A DNA stretch of 64,000 nt, from the NCBI RefSeq assembly GCF_900110575.1, contig NZ_FOEF01000009.1, forward strand, positions 248,001 to 312,000. The letters run 5' to 3'. Both the position numbers and the translations under genes were made by a program. Origin of the DNA: Amycolatopsis saalfeldensis (GTDB lineage: Bacteria > Actinomycetota > Actinomycetes > Mycobacteriales > Pseudonocardiaceae). The notes under the pieces were generated by a model, which had not been told where the DNA came from, ran no database searches, and saw only the letters and a program-made list of their open reading frames with translations. Positions 50,442-59,133 of the stretch are shown piece after piece (position 1 is the stretch's first letter; the number at the start of each line of letters is the position of its first letter).

Positions 50442-51457
50442 TGCCGGGGCCGGGGCCTGCGGGGCTCGATCCGGCGGCGTTGCAGAAGTTTTTCGACCGG
50501 GCCGTTCCCGGTGCCGGCACCGTTTCCGCGGAGCTTCTCCACGGGGGCCGGTCCAACCTGACCTACCGGGTGACCGACGGCGTCTCATCGTGGGTCCTGC
50601 GCAGGCCGCCGCTGGGGGGACTGACCCCGTCGGCGCACGACATGACCCGCGAGTTCCGCGTTGTGGAGGCACTCCAGGGTAGCGGGGTGCCGGTCGCACC
50701 GGCGATCGCTCTCGAGGAGGACACCTCCGTGCTCGGCGCGCCCTTCGCGGTGGTCGGGCACGTCGACGGGACTGTGCTGCGGACCCAGGATGACCTCGCC
50801 GCCTTTTCCGACGACGACATCACGCGGTGTGCTTACCGCTTGATCGACGTGCTGGCCCGCTTGCATTCGGTCGACGTCCGGGAGGCCGGGCTGAGCGGAT
50901 TCGGCCGGCCGCAAGGATATCTGACGCGGCAGTTGCGCCGTTGGCACGACCAGTGGACCAGGGTGGGTACGCGTGCGCTTCCGGGGCTCGACGTCCTGCA
51001 TTCCCGGCTCGTCGAAATCCGCCCGGAGGAGAGCGGGGCGTCGATCGTCCACGGCGACTACCGGATCGACAATGCGATCCTGGACCCGCGCGACCCCGCG
51101 GTGGTGCTGGCGCTCGTGGACTGGGAGATGGCCACTCTGGGCGACCCGCTCGCCGACCTCGGCTTGCACCTGGCCTATTCGGACCCGGCGTTCGACCCGG
51201 TGCTCGGCGGAGCCGCGGCGTCCACCAGCACGCGGCTGCCCCCGGCAGCGGACCTGGTCGCGCGATACGCGGAGACGTCCGGTCGGCCAGTGGTGAATCT
51301 GCCGTTCTACCGTGGCTTCGGATACTTCAAGGCGGCCGTGATCGCCGAAGGGATCCATGCCCGGTACCGGCAAGGCCTGACCGTCGGCGAGGGGTTCGAG
51401 ACGGTCGGGGCCGCGGTGCCGCGGCTGGTCGAAGCCGGCTTGGCTGTAGTGCGCTGA
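50441..51457 (+). CDS. Phosphotransferase family protein (APH fold, ACAD10/11 N-terminal type)
   Basis: A 338-residue aminoglycoside-phosphotransferase-fold kinase. Motifs include LHGGRSNLTYRVTDG, the catalytic loop SIVHGDYRIDNAILDP and the metal Asp in LVDWEMATLGDPLADLG. Homologues fused or adjacent to acyl-CoA dehydrogenases phosphorylate a 4-hydroxyacyl-CoA, as in human ACAD10/11 and the bacterial levulinate (LvaA) system. The ATG shares one base with the dehydrogenase stop, so the two are coupled. Antibiotic resistance is unlikely given this context. Confidence 0.85.
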   Translation: MPGPGPAGLDPAALQKFFDRAVPGAGTVSAELLHGGRSNLTYRVTDGVSSWVLRRPPLGGLTPSAHDMTREFRVVEALQGSGVPVAPAIALEEDTSVLGAPFAVVGHVDGTVLRTQDDLAAFSDDDITRCAYRLIDVLARLHSVDVREAGLSGFGRPQGYLTRQLRRWHDQWTRVGTRALPGLDVLHSRLVEIRPEESGASIVHGDYRIDNAILDPRDPAVVLALVDWEMATLGDPLADLGLHLAYSDPAFDPVLGGAAASTSTRLPPAADLVARYAETSGRPVVNLPFYRGFGYFKAAVIAEGIHARYRQGLTVGEGFETVGAAVPRLVEAGLAVVR

Positions 51458-51474
51458 ACAGCACGAGACGTCGC

Positions 51475-51504
51475 TTGACACCGTGTCTAATCGGGGCTTA
51501 CTGT
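51475..51504 (+). promoter_or_regulatory. Predicted promoter with 16-bp operator upstream of the aminotransferase operon
   Basis: TTGACA (51475-51480), an 18-base spacer and TACTGT (51499-51504) form a promoter. The palindrome TTGACACCGTGTCTAA (51475-51490) covers the -35 box and is the exact reverse complement of 44868-44883. It lies 18 bases after the phosphotransferase stop and about 130 bases before the aminotransferase start. Confidence 0.7.
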
Positions 51505-51637
51505 GCAGTGACGAGCCTGACGGTGGAGGTGTGTTTCACCCAGCTCGGCGCGGCGGGTTCGCCCGGCCGCGCGCACTCGATTCCGAGGGTTTCGACGCGC
51601 GATGTCCCGACGTACTCACAGGATGCGAGGGAAGACT

Positions 51638-53053
51638 GTGACCTTTTCAAGCCGGATCACCGAGGCCGCGCCCGATGGCGTGGACTACGTGGCAGCGGCG
51701 CACCGGCATCTGTGGCGGCACTTCGCGCCGATGGCCGCAGCCGATCAGGAAGATCTGAAACTGATCGTGCGCGGCGAGGGATCGTATCTTGTGGACGCCG
51801 GCGGACGGCGCTACCTCGACGGTCTGTCCAATTTGTACTGTGTGAACGTCGGGTACTCCTACGGCGAGGAAATCGGCCAGGCGGCGCTCGAACAGTATCG
51901 CGAGCTGGGGTATCACAGCTCCTGGGCGACTACGCATCCCCGGGCGGTCGAGCTGGCCCAGCGCATCGCGGAGCTTGCCCCCGGCGACCTGAACCACGTG
52001 TTCCCGACCACGTCGGGCGGCGATTCCGTTGAAACCGCTTGGAAGATCGCGCGGCAGTACCACCTTCTGCGCGGGGAGAACCGCTGGAAGGCGATCTCGC
52101 GCCACATGGCCTACCACGGGACGAGTCTCGGTGCGCTGTCGTTGATGGGCATTCCCGGCTCGCGCAGCCAATTCGAGCCGCTGCTGGCCGGGGTGGTGCA
52201 CGCGCGCAACACGCGCCGGATCGGACGGCCGGACGCGGAGACCGAGGACGAGTTCACGGTGTTCCTGCTCGACGATCTGGAACAGCGGATCATTTCGGAG
52301 GACCCGGCCACCGTCGCGATGATCATGGTTGAGCCCGTGCAGAACAGCGGCGGGGCACTCACTCCGCCCCGTGGCTACGCCGAAGGCGTCCGAGCGCTGG
52401 CCGACAAGTACGGAATCCTGCTGGTGGCCGATGAAACCGTGACGGCGTTCGGCCGCATGGGCGAGTGGTTCGCCACCGCGCGGTACGACTTCCGGCCCGA
52501 CCTGGTCACCATGGCCAAGGGGCTTTCGTCGGCACACGCGGTGATCGGCGCGGTCGCGGCCACCGACCAGGTCTTCGAGCCGTTCACCCGGGCTGGCGTC
52601 ACGTTCAAGCACGGCAACACTTTCGGTGGCCATCCGGTGATGACGGCGGTCGCGTTGAAGAACCTCGAGATCATGGAACGGCTCAAGCTGCCCGGCCGGG
52701 TGCGCGACCTCGAGGGCGCGCTGGAGAAGGCGCTCCGCTCGCTCGAAGACCTCGACGTGGTGGTCGAGGTGCGGGGAGCAGGTTACCTGTGGGCGATCGA
52801 GCTGGCGGCGACCCGTCCGGACGGGTCGGCACTGACTGCCGCGGAGCTCGATCGGCTTTACGGGACAAAGGCTCTCGCCGCACCCTTGCAGGACCGGGGA
52901 GTGATGCTCCGCGTCTCGCTCGACCCGGGGTACCCGGTGATCTCCGTGGCCCCGCCGCTGGTCGCCGGAGAAGCCGAATTCGTGTTGCTGACCGACGCGC
53001 TTCGTGACGTACTGACCATTGTGGATCGTGATCGATCCGCAGGGAAGAAGTGA
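51638..53053 (+). CDS. Class III (omega-) aminotransferase
   Basis: A 471-residue class III PLP aminotransferase. The family blocks are YLDGLSNLYCVNVGYSYGEE, FPTTSGGDSVETAWK, VADETVTAFGRMG (the Asp that holds PLP) and VTMAKGLSSAHAVIG (the PLP Lys). It moves an amino group from an omega-amino acid or amine, usually to pyruvate. I chose GTG 51638 with GAGGGA at 6 bases; ATG 51623 is an alternative. It is first in an operon with a thiolase and a nitroreductase, under the shared operator. It probably starts breakdown of the amine imported by the 45204 permease. Confidence 0.88.
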   Translation: MTFSSRITEAAPDGVDYVAAAHRHLWRHFAPMAAADQEDLKLIVRGEGSYLVDAGGRRYLDGLSNLYCVNVGYSYGEEIGQAALEQYRELGYHSSWATTHPRAVELAQRIAELAPGDLNHVFPTTSGGDSVETAWKIARQYHLLRGENRWKAISRHMAYHGTSLGALSLMGIPGSRSQFEPLLAGVVHARNTRRIGRPDAETEDEFTVFLLDDLEQRIISEDPATVAMIMVEPVQNSGGALTPPRGYAEGVRALADKYGILLVADETVTAFGRMGEWFATARYDFRPDLVTMAKGLSSAHAVIGAVAATDQVFEPFTRAGVTFKHGNTFGGHPVMTAVALKNLEIMERLKLPGRVRDLEGALEKALRSLEDLDVVVEVRGAGYLWAIELAATRPDGSALTAAELDRLYGTKALAAPLQDRGVMLRVSLDPGYPVISVAPPLVAGEAEFVLLTDALRDVLTIVDRDRSAGKK

Positions 53054-53060
53054 GGACGCC

Positions 53061-54251
53061 ATGGCCGAGGCCGTGATCGTGGATGTGGTCCGCACCGGCG
53101 CGGGCAAGGGGAAACCCGGAGGTGCCCTGTCCTGGACGCACCCGGCGGACTTGCTGGCGATGGTCTTGCAGGGAATCGTCCGGCGGAACGACCTCGATCC
53201 CGCGCTCGTGGACGACGTGATCGCTGGCTGCGTCTCGCAGGTTCGTGAGCAGGCGCTCAACATCGCGCGATCCGCCACACTCGGCGCCGGGTTCCCGGAG
53301 ACGGTCCCCGCCACGACCGTTGACCGCCAATGCGGGTCCAGCCAGCAGGCCGTGCATTTCGCCGCTCAAGGGGTGATGGCCGGAGCGTACGACATCGTGA
53401 TCGCCGCCGGCGTGGAGTCGATGAGCCGGGTGCCACTCGGGATTGCGCAGATGGGCACGAGCACGACCGGCGAGCTGGTGCGCGAACGCTACCCCGAGCT
53501 GGTGCAGCAGGGAATCTCGGCTGAACTGATGGCCGCCCGCTGGCAGCTCGGCCGCGGAGAGCTCGACGCCTACTCGGCCGAATCCCACCGGCGGGCGGCG
53601 GCTGCGGCAGAATCCGGGGCTTTCACCCGGGAGTTGCTGCCGGTCAACGCTTGGAATGCCGACGGCGAACGCGTGTCCCACGAGACGGACGAGACGGTTC
53701 GGCCGGCGACCACAGTGGAAGGGCTGGCCGGGTTGAAGCCTGCCTTCCACGACGAAGCGACCGCGGCGAGATTCCCCGGGATCGGCTGGCACATCACACC
53801 GGGCAACTCATCACCGCTGACCGACGGCGCTTCCGCGGCGTTGATCATGTCCCGCGACCGCGCGGAACAGCTCGGCCTGCGGCCGCGGGCCCGGTTCGTC
53901 AGTTTCGCTGTCCGGGGCGACGATCCGCTCCTGATGCTGAGCGCGCCCATCCCCGCGACGCGTGAGGTCCTCAAGAAGGCCGGACTCGCGATCGAGGACA
54001 TCGACGCCTACGAGGTGAACGAGGCCTTCGCGCCCGTGCCGCTCGCGTGGGCCCGTGAAGTCGGCGCTGATCCGGCACGGCTCAATCCCCGCGGCGGCGC
54101 GATCGCACTCGGTCACGCCATGGGGTCGTCGGGCACGCGCCTGCTTTCCACGCTGGTGAACCACCTCGAAGACAACGGCGGCCGCTACGGGCTGCAGACG
54201 ATGTGTGAGGCCGCAGGTCTCGCCAACGCCATGATCATCGAACGCATCTGA
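53061..54251 (+). CDS. Thiolase (acetyl-CoA C-acyltransferase)
   Basis: A 396-residue thiolase of full length. The acyl-accepting Cys is in VDRQCGSSQQAVHFA, the His in NEAFAPVPLAWAREV (where the usual NEAFA motif holds), and GGAIALGHAMGSSGTRL is the C-terminal glycine-rich motif. The usual second Cys/His region reads LQTMCEAAGLANAMI. It cleaves 3-ketoacyl-CoA, the last step of beta-oxidation. ATG 53061 follows the aminotransferase stop by 7 bases. Confidence 0.9.
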   Translation: MAEAVIVDVVRTGAGKGKPGGALSWTHPADLLAMVLQGIVRRNDLDPALVDDVIAGCVSQVREQALNIARSATLGAGFPETVPATTVDRQCGSSQQAVHFAAQGVMAGAYDIVIAAGVESMSRVPLGIAQMGTSTTGELVRERYPELVQQGISAELMAARWQLGRGELDAYSAESHRRAAAAAESGAFTRELLPVNAWNADGERVSHETDETVRPATTVEGLAGLKPAFHDEATAARFPGIGWHITPGNSSPLTDGASAALIMSRDRAEQLGLRPRARFVSFAVRGDDPLLMLSAPIPATREVLKKAGLAIEDIDAYEVNEAFAPVPLAWAREVGADPARLNPRGGAIALGHAMGSSGTRLLSTLVNHLEDNGGRYGLQTMCEAAGLANAMIIERI

Positions 54252-54291
54252 GCGGGGCCGGTATCCGGCTCCGGAAAGGAGTGGGCGGGAA

Positions 54292-54978
54292 ATGCAGCTG
54301 TCCGAAATCGACAGTGCTGACGTCCTCGACGACCTGCAGGCACAGCGGTGGAGCTGCCGAGGCTACCTCGGCACACCGGTGTCGGACGAGACGGTCCGGC
54401 GGTTGCTGGAGATGGCGCAGAAGGCGCCTTCGTGGTGCAACACCCAGCCGTGGCACCTGACCGTGCTGCGCGGCCAGCAGCTCGAGGCGGCTCGCAAGGA
54501 GTTCGTCGAGTACGCGCAAACGCACGAGATGAAGCCGGACATCCCCTTTCCGGAGCGGTATGAAGGGGAATTCCGGCGCCGTCGCCGGGAATGCGGCTGG
54601 CAGCTCTACGAGAGTGTCGGGATCGTCAAGGGTGACCGGGATGCGTCGCAGGCACAAGCCATGGAGAACTTCCGGTTCTTCGGCGCACCCGCCGTCGCGG
54701 TCGTCACGACCGAGCAGGCCCTCGGTGCTTACGGGGTGCTCGACTGCGGGGTGTACCTCGGCAACTTCCTGCTGGCCGCCCAATCGCTTGGACTGGCGAC
54801 GATCGCGCAGGCGTCGATCGCGGCGCACTCCGACTTCTGGCGTACTCGGCTCGTTTTGCCGGACAACCGGCAGGTCGTGGTGGGGATTTCGTTCGGTTAC
54901 CCGGACGAAGCTCACCCCGCCAACGGCTTCCGCACCACTCGGGCCGACGCGGGAGAGGCGGCCGAGCTGCTCAGGTGA
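54292..54978 (+). CDS. Nitroreductase family flavoprotein
   Basis: A 228-residue nitroreductase-fold FMN enzyme: QRWSCRGYLGTPVSDETVRRLL (FMN phosphate Arg), AQKAPSWCNTQPWHLTVL and the late GISFGYPDEAHPANGFRT. It reduces or oxidises a small organic compound with NAD(P)H. ATG 54292 has AAAGGAG upstream. It is last in the aminotransferase/thiolase operon, about 40 bases after the thiolase, so a role in the same pathway is likely but undefined. Confidence 0.88.
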   Translation: MQLSEIDSADVLDDLQAQRWSCRGYLGTPVSDETVRRLLEMAQKAPSWCNTQPWHLTVLRGQQLEAARKEFVEYAQTHEMKPDIPFPERYEGEFRRRRRECGWQLYESVGIVKGDRDASQAQAMENFRFFGAPAVAVVTTEQALGAYGVLDCGVYLGNFLLAAQSLGLATIAQASIAAHSDFWRTRLVLPDNRQVVVGISFGYPDEAHPANGFRTTRADAGEAAELLR

Positions 54979-55006
54979 CGGGGCCCGGCGGCCCGGGGCG
55001 GGACGG

Positions 55007-55426
55007 TCAGAACTCGCCGAGGTCCGCGCCGGTCCAGCGCTCCGGCGTGAGTGTCACCGTGGAGTATGTGTCGACCGGGCTGTCTCGGACATAGGCTTCC
55101 GCGCGATCACGGGGCAGGTAACGCAGGGCGATGCGCAGGAGGAGCTCGGAGCTGGCCGGGGAGAACGAAACAGGCCCTTCCACCGTGGCGTAACGGTACG
55201 TCGGATCCGCGCGCTGGACGAGCAGCGTGGCGCGACCGGATTTGCGGAGCAGTTCGACTTTCCTTGCCGAGTTCTCGGTGATGAACTGCACGTGCTTTTC
55301 CTCGGGGTCGTACCGGTACCACATCGGGGTGCAGACCGGGCCCCGCGCCGAGCCGGAATCGACGGACAGGTTTGCGATCACAGGCTCTTCGAGCATGCTG
55401 ATCCGCTCGGCGGCAGTGAGTGCCAT
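55007..55426 (-). CDS. Pyridoxamine 5'-phosphate oxidase-fold protein (F420/FMN-binding type)
   Basis: A 139-residue split-barrel flavin-binding protein. EEPVIANLSVDSGSARGPVCTPMWYRYD and VQFITENSARKVELLRKSGRATLLVQ (core TENSARKVELLR) are typical of actinobacterial PPOX/F420-dependent reductases. ATG 55426 has AGGGAG at 8 bases. It is the last gene of a minus-strand set with the DapB-like and imine-reductase-like genes. It converges on the nitroreductase gene across a 28-base GC-rich gap. Confidence 0.82.
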   Translation of the reverse strand: MALTAAERISMLEEPVIANLSVDSGSARGPVCTPMWYRYDPEEKHVQFITENSARKVELLRKSGRATLLVQRADPTYRYATVEGPVSFSPASSELLLRIALRYLPRDRAEAYVRDSPVDTYSTVTLTPERWTGADLGEF

Positions 55427-55461
55427 GGTGGGTTCTCCCTGTGTTGATGGTGACAGCCGGC

Positions 55462-56505
55462 TCAGTTCACTGCCAGGCGAGGTCGCTCGAGAAGGTATTC
55501 GGCGAACGGCCGTGCTCGGTAGCGAAGTGGCGGAAGGCCGGCGGGACCGACGAAGCCCGGTGCAGCGTTGATCACGTCGGGGATCCGGTTGACCATTTGC
55601 GTGCACGTCGTGCGCAGTGTGTCGACGCCAGGGTTGACGACGCGGACATCGGGGTCGCCGGAGGCGGTCCACGCGAACCGGTCGGTCTCGCCCGGTTGGT
55701 AGATACGGCCCGAGAGCTCCATCACGAGCACCGGTCCTTCTTCGGTCGTCACGGTGTCGACGGTGGTGAAGCCGATGAGATCGCCGGGTCCGACCGTGAT
55801 CCCAAGGCTCCGGCAGGGCGTGGCGCGCTCGGCCACCTCGGGCCGGATCTCGAACCCGGTGCCGGTCACGGTGAGATCGGAGGCCGCGGCGATCGCGGCG
55901 AGAATCGGCAGGCCGAAGCCGGGTGGCCGCTCGTCGGACTGCCTCCAGCGGGCGAAGTCGGCGACGCCGGCCCCGACCTGTTGGTCCCGGGCGACCTCCG
56001 CACCGTAGTCGTCGACGTTGAAGGTCTGCTGCCCGCTGAGCCGATCCAGGCGGTTCATGGTGCCGAGCATCCCGGCGAGCTGATGGACCAGGAAGAAGTC
56101 CTGGAACCCGCCGCCGGCGAGGGTCACCCCATGGCGACGGGCCAGCGCGTCGAGTTCCCGCGTCCGTTCCGGCGCCGTGTGCCAGGGATGCAGGAGCTCC
56201 TCTCCGATGGTGATGGCATTGACACCGTGGCGGGCGCAGTCGGCGAGGACGGCGTACTGCCCGGTCATGAAGCTGGACGTCGCGACGAGCGCGATGTCCG
56301 GCCGGGCACTGGCATACATCGCACCGGCATCGGTGGTCACCGAAATCCCCAGCCGGTGCCCGAGTTCGAGCACCTCGCCGAGGTCCTGCCCGGCCTTGCT
56401 CCGCCCCACCGCACCGACGATCTCCACTCCCTTTTCCGGCAGCAGGCCCGCCACGATTCGGTTCATGGCCCCGACGCCGACGAGCGCTGCTCTGATCGGC
56501 TTCAT
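55462..56505 (-). CDS. DapB-like dehydrogenase (2,4-diaminopentanoate dehydrogenase type)
   Basis: A 347-residue NAD(P)-dependent protein. The Rossmann motif is ALVGVGAMNRIVAG, followed by VEIVGAVGRS and DIALVATSSFM, a pattern of dihydrodipicolinate-reductase N-terminal domains. The length and GGGFQDFFLVHQLAGMLGTMNRLD block suit the longer diaminopentanoate dehydrogenase-like group. It probably acts on an amino or imino acid. It starts two bases after the imine-reductase-like stop. Together they suggest C=N chemistry on a nitrogenous substrate. Confidence 0.7.
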   Translation of the reverse strand: MKPIRAALVGVGAMNRIVAGLLPEKGVEIVGAVGRSKAGQDLGEVLELGHRLGISVTTDAGAMYASARPDIALVATSSFMTGQYAVLADCARHGVNAITIGEELLHPWHTAPERTRELDALARRHGVTLAGGGFQDFFLVHQLAGMLGTMNRLDRLSGQQTFNVDDYGAEVARDQQVGAGVADFARWRQSDERPPGFGLPILAAIAAASDLTVTGTGFEIRPEVAERATPCRSLGITVGPGDLIGFTTVDTVTTEEGPVLVMELSGRIYQPGETDRFAWTASGDPDVRVVNPGVDTLRTTCTQMVNRIPDVINAAPGFVGPAGLPPLRYRARPFAEYLLERPRLAVN

Positions 56506-56507
56506 CG

Positions 56508-57404
56508 TCAGGCGGTCTTCGTCGTGGCAGTGCCCCGGAAGGTTGCGAACTGGCTGGCATACGCGGATTCGGCGTACCCCTTTTCCTTGGCGTCATCGAG
56601 GGCCGCGAGCACCCCGTTCAAAACGAACGCCGGCTGGCCCTGCGCGGCGATCGCGTCGCGATAGGCGACTATTCCGTGCCGCCACACGTCCAGGGTCGCC
56701 TGGTCCGTTTCGTAGGTCCCGGCTTTGATCTCGTCGATCGATTTCCGGATTTCGTTCTGGAGGATGCCGAGCGTCCGGATGGCGCCCTGGGCGACGAGTT
56801 CCACGTCCACACCCCGCGAGGTGGCGTAGGCGGCACCTTCGAAGAAGGCGGTGAGTCCCGTGCCCAGTGTCGTGCCGGTCAGCGCGACGTCGAGCACTGC
56901 GGGCAGGTCGAGGCGTTCGCCGAGGTAGAGGGTTCCCTCCGGTGCCAGCGTCCGGACACTGTCTTGCACCGAATCCCACCCCGACGCGTCACCGGCGTAC
57001 TGGATCAGCGCGTTCTTGGTGCCGATGTCCACGGGGTACACCAGGATCGTGCCATCCACATAGGTGCCGCGGCGCGCGGCCACCAGTTCGCCGATGCGTT
57101 CGGCGTCCTCGATGGAGCCGGTCGACAGGTTGACCACGCATCGCCCGTTCAGGGACAGGCTTTCCGGCAGGGTTTCGAGGAACTTCGCGACGTCGGCGGA
57201 ATTGCTGATGCAGAAGATCACCGCACGGGTGGTGGAAATCGCGTCCGCCGCGGTGTCCGCGACTGTCGCGCCTTCCTCCGCGAGGTGGTCGCAGCGGCCG
57301 GGGGTGCGGTTCCACACGGTCACCCGCCGGCCCGAGCGGCTGAGCTGCTTCGCCAGCGCCGACCCCATCAGGCCGGCGCCGATCACGGCGATTCCTGCGT
57401 CCAT
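56508..57404 (-). CDS. Imine reductase-like / beta-hydroxyacid dehydrogenase-family NAD(P) oxidoreductase
   Basis: A 298-residue protein. The N-terminal Rossmann motif is AVIGAGLMGSALAKQL with NRTPGR (NADP-type Arg), and the C-terminal helical domain has ALTGTTLGTGLTAFFEGAAY. The Asp-containing ETDQATLDVWRHG region resembles imine reductases/reductive aminases more than hydroxyisobutyrate dehydrogenases, since the catalytic Lys of the latter is not evident. ATG 57404 has GGAGGAG at 6 bases. It is the first gene of the minus-strand set; a short AT-rich promoter region precedes it. Confidence 0.75.
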   Translation of the reverse strand: MDAGIAVIGAGLMGSALAKQLSRSGRRVTVWNRTPGRCDHLAEEGATVADTAADAISTTRAVIFCISNSADVAKFLETLPESLSLNGRCVVNLSTGSIEDAERIGELVAARRGTYVDGTILVYPVDIGTKNALIQYAGDASGWDSVQDSVRTLAPEGTLYLGERLDLPAVLDVALTGTTLGTGLTAFFEGAAYATSRGVDVELVAQGAIRTLGILQNEIRKSIDEIKAGTYETDQATLDVWRHGIVAYRDAIAAQGQPAFVLNGVLAALDDAKEKGYAESAYASQFATFRGTATTKTA

Positions 57405-57561
57405 GATGCTCCTCCGGGAGTGTTCGGGAAGATCAGCCGAGCCGGGGGCAGTAATCCGATCAATCGACCAAGTCATGTGATCTTAATGATGGCAGACGGT
57501 CGATAGCGTGTCAATCGCAGGGAATTACGCCGCGTGGGTGGCGCGCCCCGGCAAGATCGGG

Positions 57562-58459
57562 TCAAGCGGTCAGAATCGATTCGAGGAAGTGTGCTGCTTC
57601 GGACACTGCCGCGGCGAATGTGCCGATCTCCGTGAGGAAACCGTGGAATACGCCTTCGTAACGGAGGACTGTGGCTTGCCCGCCGCCTTCGCGCAAGCGG
57701 CGGGCAAATGCTTCGGCTCCGTCCCGCAGCGGGTCGACGGCGGCGAGGTGGCGGCCGCCGGGACGGCCAGGGGATCGGCTTGATCGCGATCGTCGCGGAA
57801 GTAGTTGCGCCAGAACCACTCCACGTCCGCGGTGGTGATGAGCGGACCGTCGGCGTAGTCGGTCCACGAAGGCCGGACGACCCCGTATTCGACGGCGGGA
57901 TACGCGAGCACCAGTCCGGCGATTCGCGGTAGCGCGCCGGTGCGGCCGGCGATGGCGGCGCTCGCGGCGAGGTTGCCGCCGGCGCTGTCACCGATCAGCG
58001 CGATCCGGGAAGCGTCGAGGCCGAGCTCGGCACTGTGGCGGGCGAGATACTCGACGCTGTCGAGACAATCGTGCAAGGGTGCGGGGAATTTGTGCTCGGG
58101 GGCGAGCCGGTAGTCGACGGACACGATCGCGCAGCCACTGCGATTGGCGAGTGCCCGGCACACCGGGTCGATCCCGTCGAGCGAGCCGACTGTCCACCCT
58201 CCGCCGTGCAAGTAGACGGCCACGGGAAGCGCGTAGCCGACGGCCGGGCGGTGCAGTCGCGCCGGGATGCCGCCGTTGCGGCCGGACAGCGTCAGGGTAC
58301 GGGTCTCCGCGATTGGTTCCGGCGGTCCCCGGGGCGCGGGCCTGCTGCCGCTGCGCGGGCTTTCTCGACCCCCAGAACGTGGAACGGGCGGGGCAGGATG
58401 CGCGCGAGCGACTTGACGGCTTCGAGGGCGAGCTGGGAGCTGGTGGGGTCATCGGTCAT
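57562..58459 (-). pseudogene. Frameshifted HSL-family esterase (alpha/beta hydrolase)
   Basis: Three frames together give one hormone-sensitive-lipase-type esterase. The start (MTDDPTSSQLALEAV) is at ATG 58459. After a shift near 58310 comes the body with YLHGGGWTVGSLDG (oxyanion HGGG) and LIGDSAGGNLAAS (nucleophile Ser). After a second shift and a small deletion near 57760 comes DPLRDGAEAFARRL with FHGFLTEIG (catalytic His). A contiguous catalytic triad cannot be translated, so it is probably inactive unless these are sequencing errors. It overlaps the TetR stop by 4 bases. Confidence 0.75.
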
Positions 58460-59046
58460 GAGGCGGAGTCCTGTCTTGTCCGTTGTTCCTCGACGAACCG
58501 GTCGAGGACCCCGGCCTGCGCAGCGGCGAGCCGGCGGAGTTCCTCGTCGTCGCGCCGGTAGAACCATTGGAGTACGAGCCCGTCGACAGCACTGACGGCC
58601 AGCCACACGGCATCGGACAAGGCCTCCTCCTGGATATCGGGAAAAGTGCGGGCCAGTTGCGGGGAGAGGGCGTTCGCGATCGTTTCGTACGGCATTCCGG
58701 CGTGCGCCGGGGCGGTGCGCAGGATCCACAGGTACAGCTCGACCTGGGCGAGCGCGTAGTCCCGGTTGGCGAGCATCCAGTCGATCGCGGAGCGGAGGAA
58801 CGATCCGGCCGTGACTCCGGCGGCCGGATCGTCCTCCTCTGGGACGAGGCTGAGGCCCACCCGGTTGAACGCTTCGAGAAAGAGATCCTCCTTCGTGGCG
58901 AAGCAATAGTGCAGCGAGGCGAGTGGCGCGTTGGCCGCTTCGGCGATCCGCCGGGTCGTCGCGCCCCGGACACCGTGTTCCGCGATGACCGCGACCGCCG
59001 CTTCGACGAATTCGTCTTTGCGTTGCTCCGCCGGCATGTGGGCCAT
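58456..59046 (-). CDS. TetR-family regulator
   Basis: A 196-residue TetR protein. AVAVIAEHGVRGATTRRIAEAANAPLASLHYCFATKEDL (core LASLHYCFATKEDL) is the DNA-binding domain. ATG 59046 has GGAAGG at 6 bases; ATG 59079 is in frame but has no ribosome site. It is coupled by ATGA overlap to the frameshifted esterase, which it presumably regulated. A loose inverted repeat around 59068-59096 (CGACTTGGT / ACCAGTCG) may be its operator. Confidence 0.85.
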   Translation of the reverse strand: MAHMPAEQRKDEFVEAAVAVIAEHGVRGATTRRIAEAANAPLASLHYCFATKEDLFLEAFNRVGLSLVPEEDDPAAGVTAGSFLRSAIDWMLANRDYALAQVELYLWILRTAPAHAGMPYETIANALSPQLARTFPDIQEEALSDAVWLAVSAVDGLVLQWFYRRDDEELRRLAAAQAGVLDRFVEEQRTRQDSAS

Positions 59047-59133
59047 GACAACCTTCCGATCAAACGACTTGGTCACCATCTGTATACCAGTCGAAGGTGG
59101 GGTTGACCTGGCGTTGCCGGCATCGGCCCGGGG

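Noticed and set aside
50441..51457. APH-fold protein considered as an aminoglycoside resistance enzyme
   Set aside because: Translational coupling to an acyl-CoA dehydrogenase and the ACAD10/11-type sequence point to metabolism.
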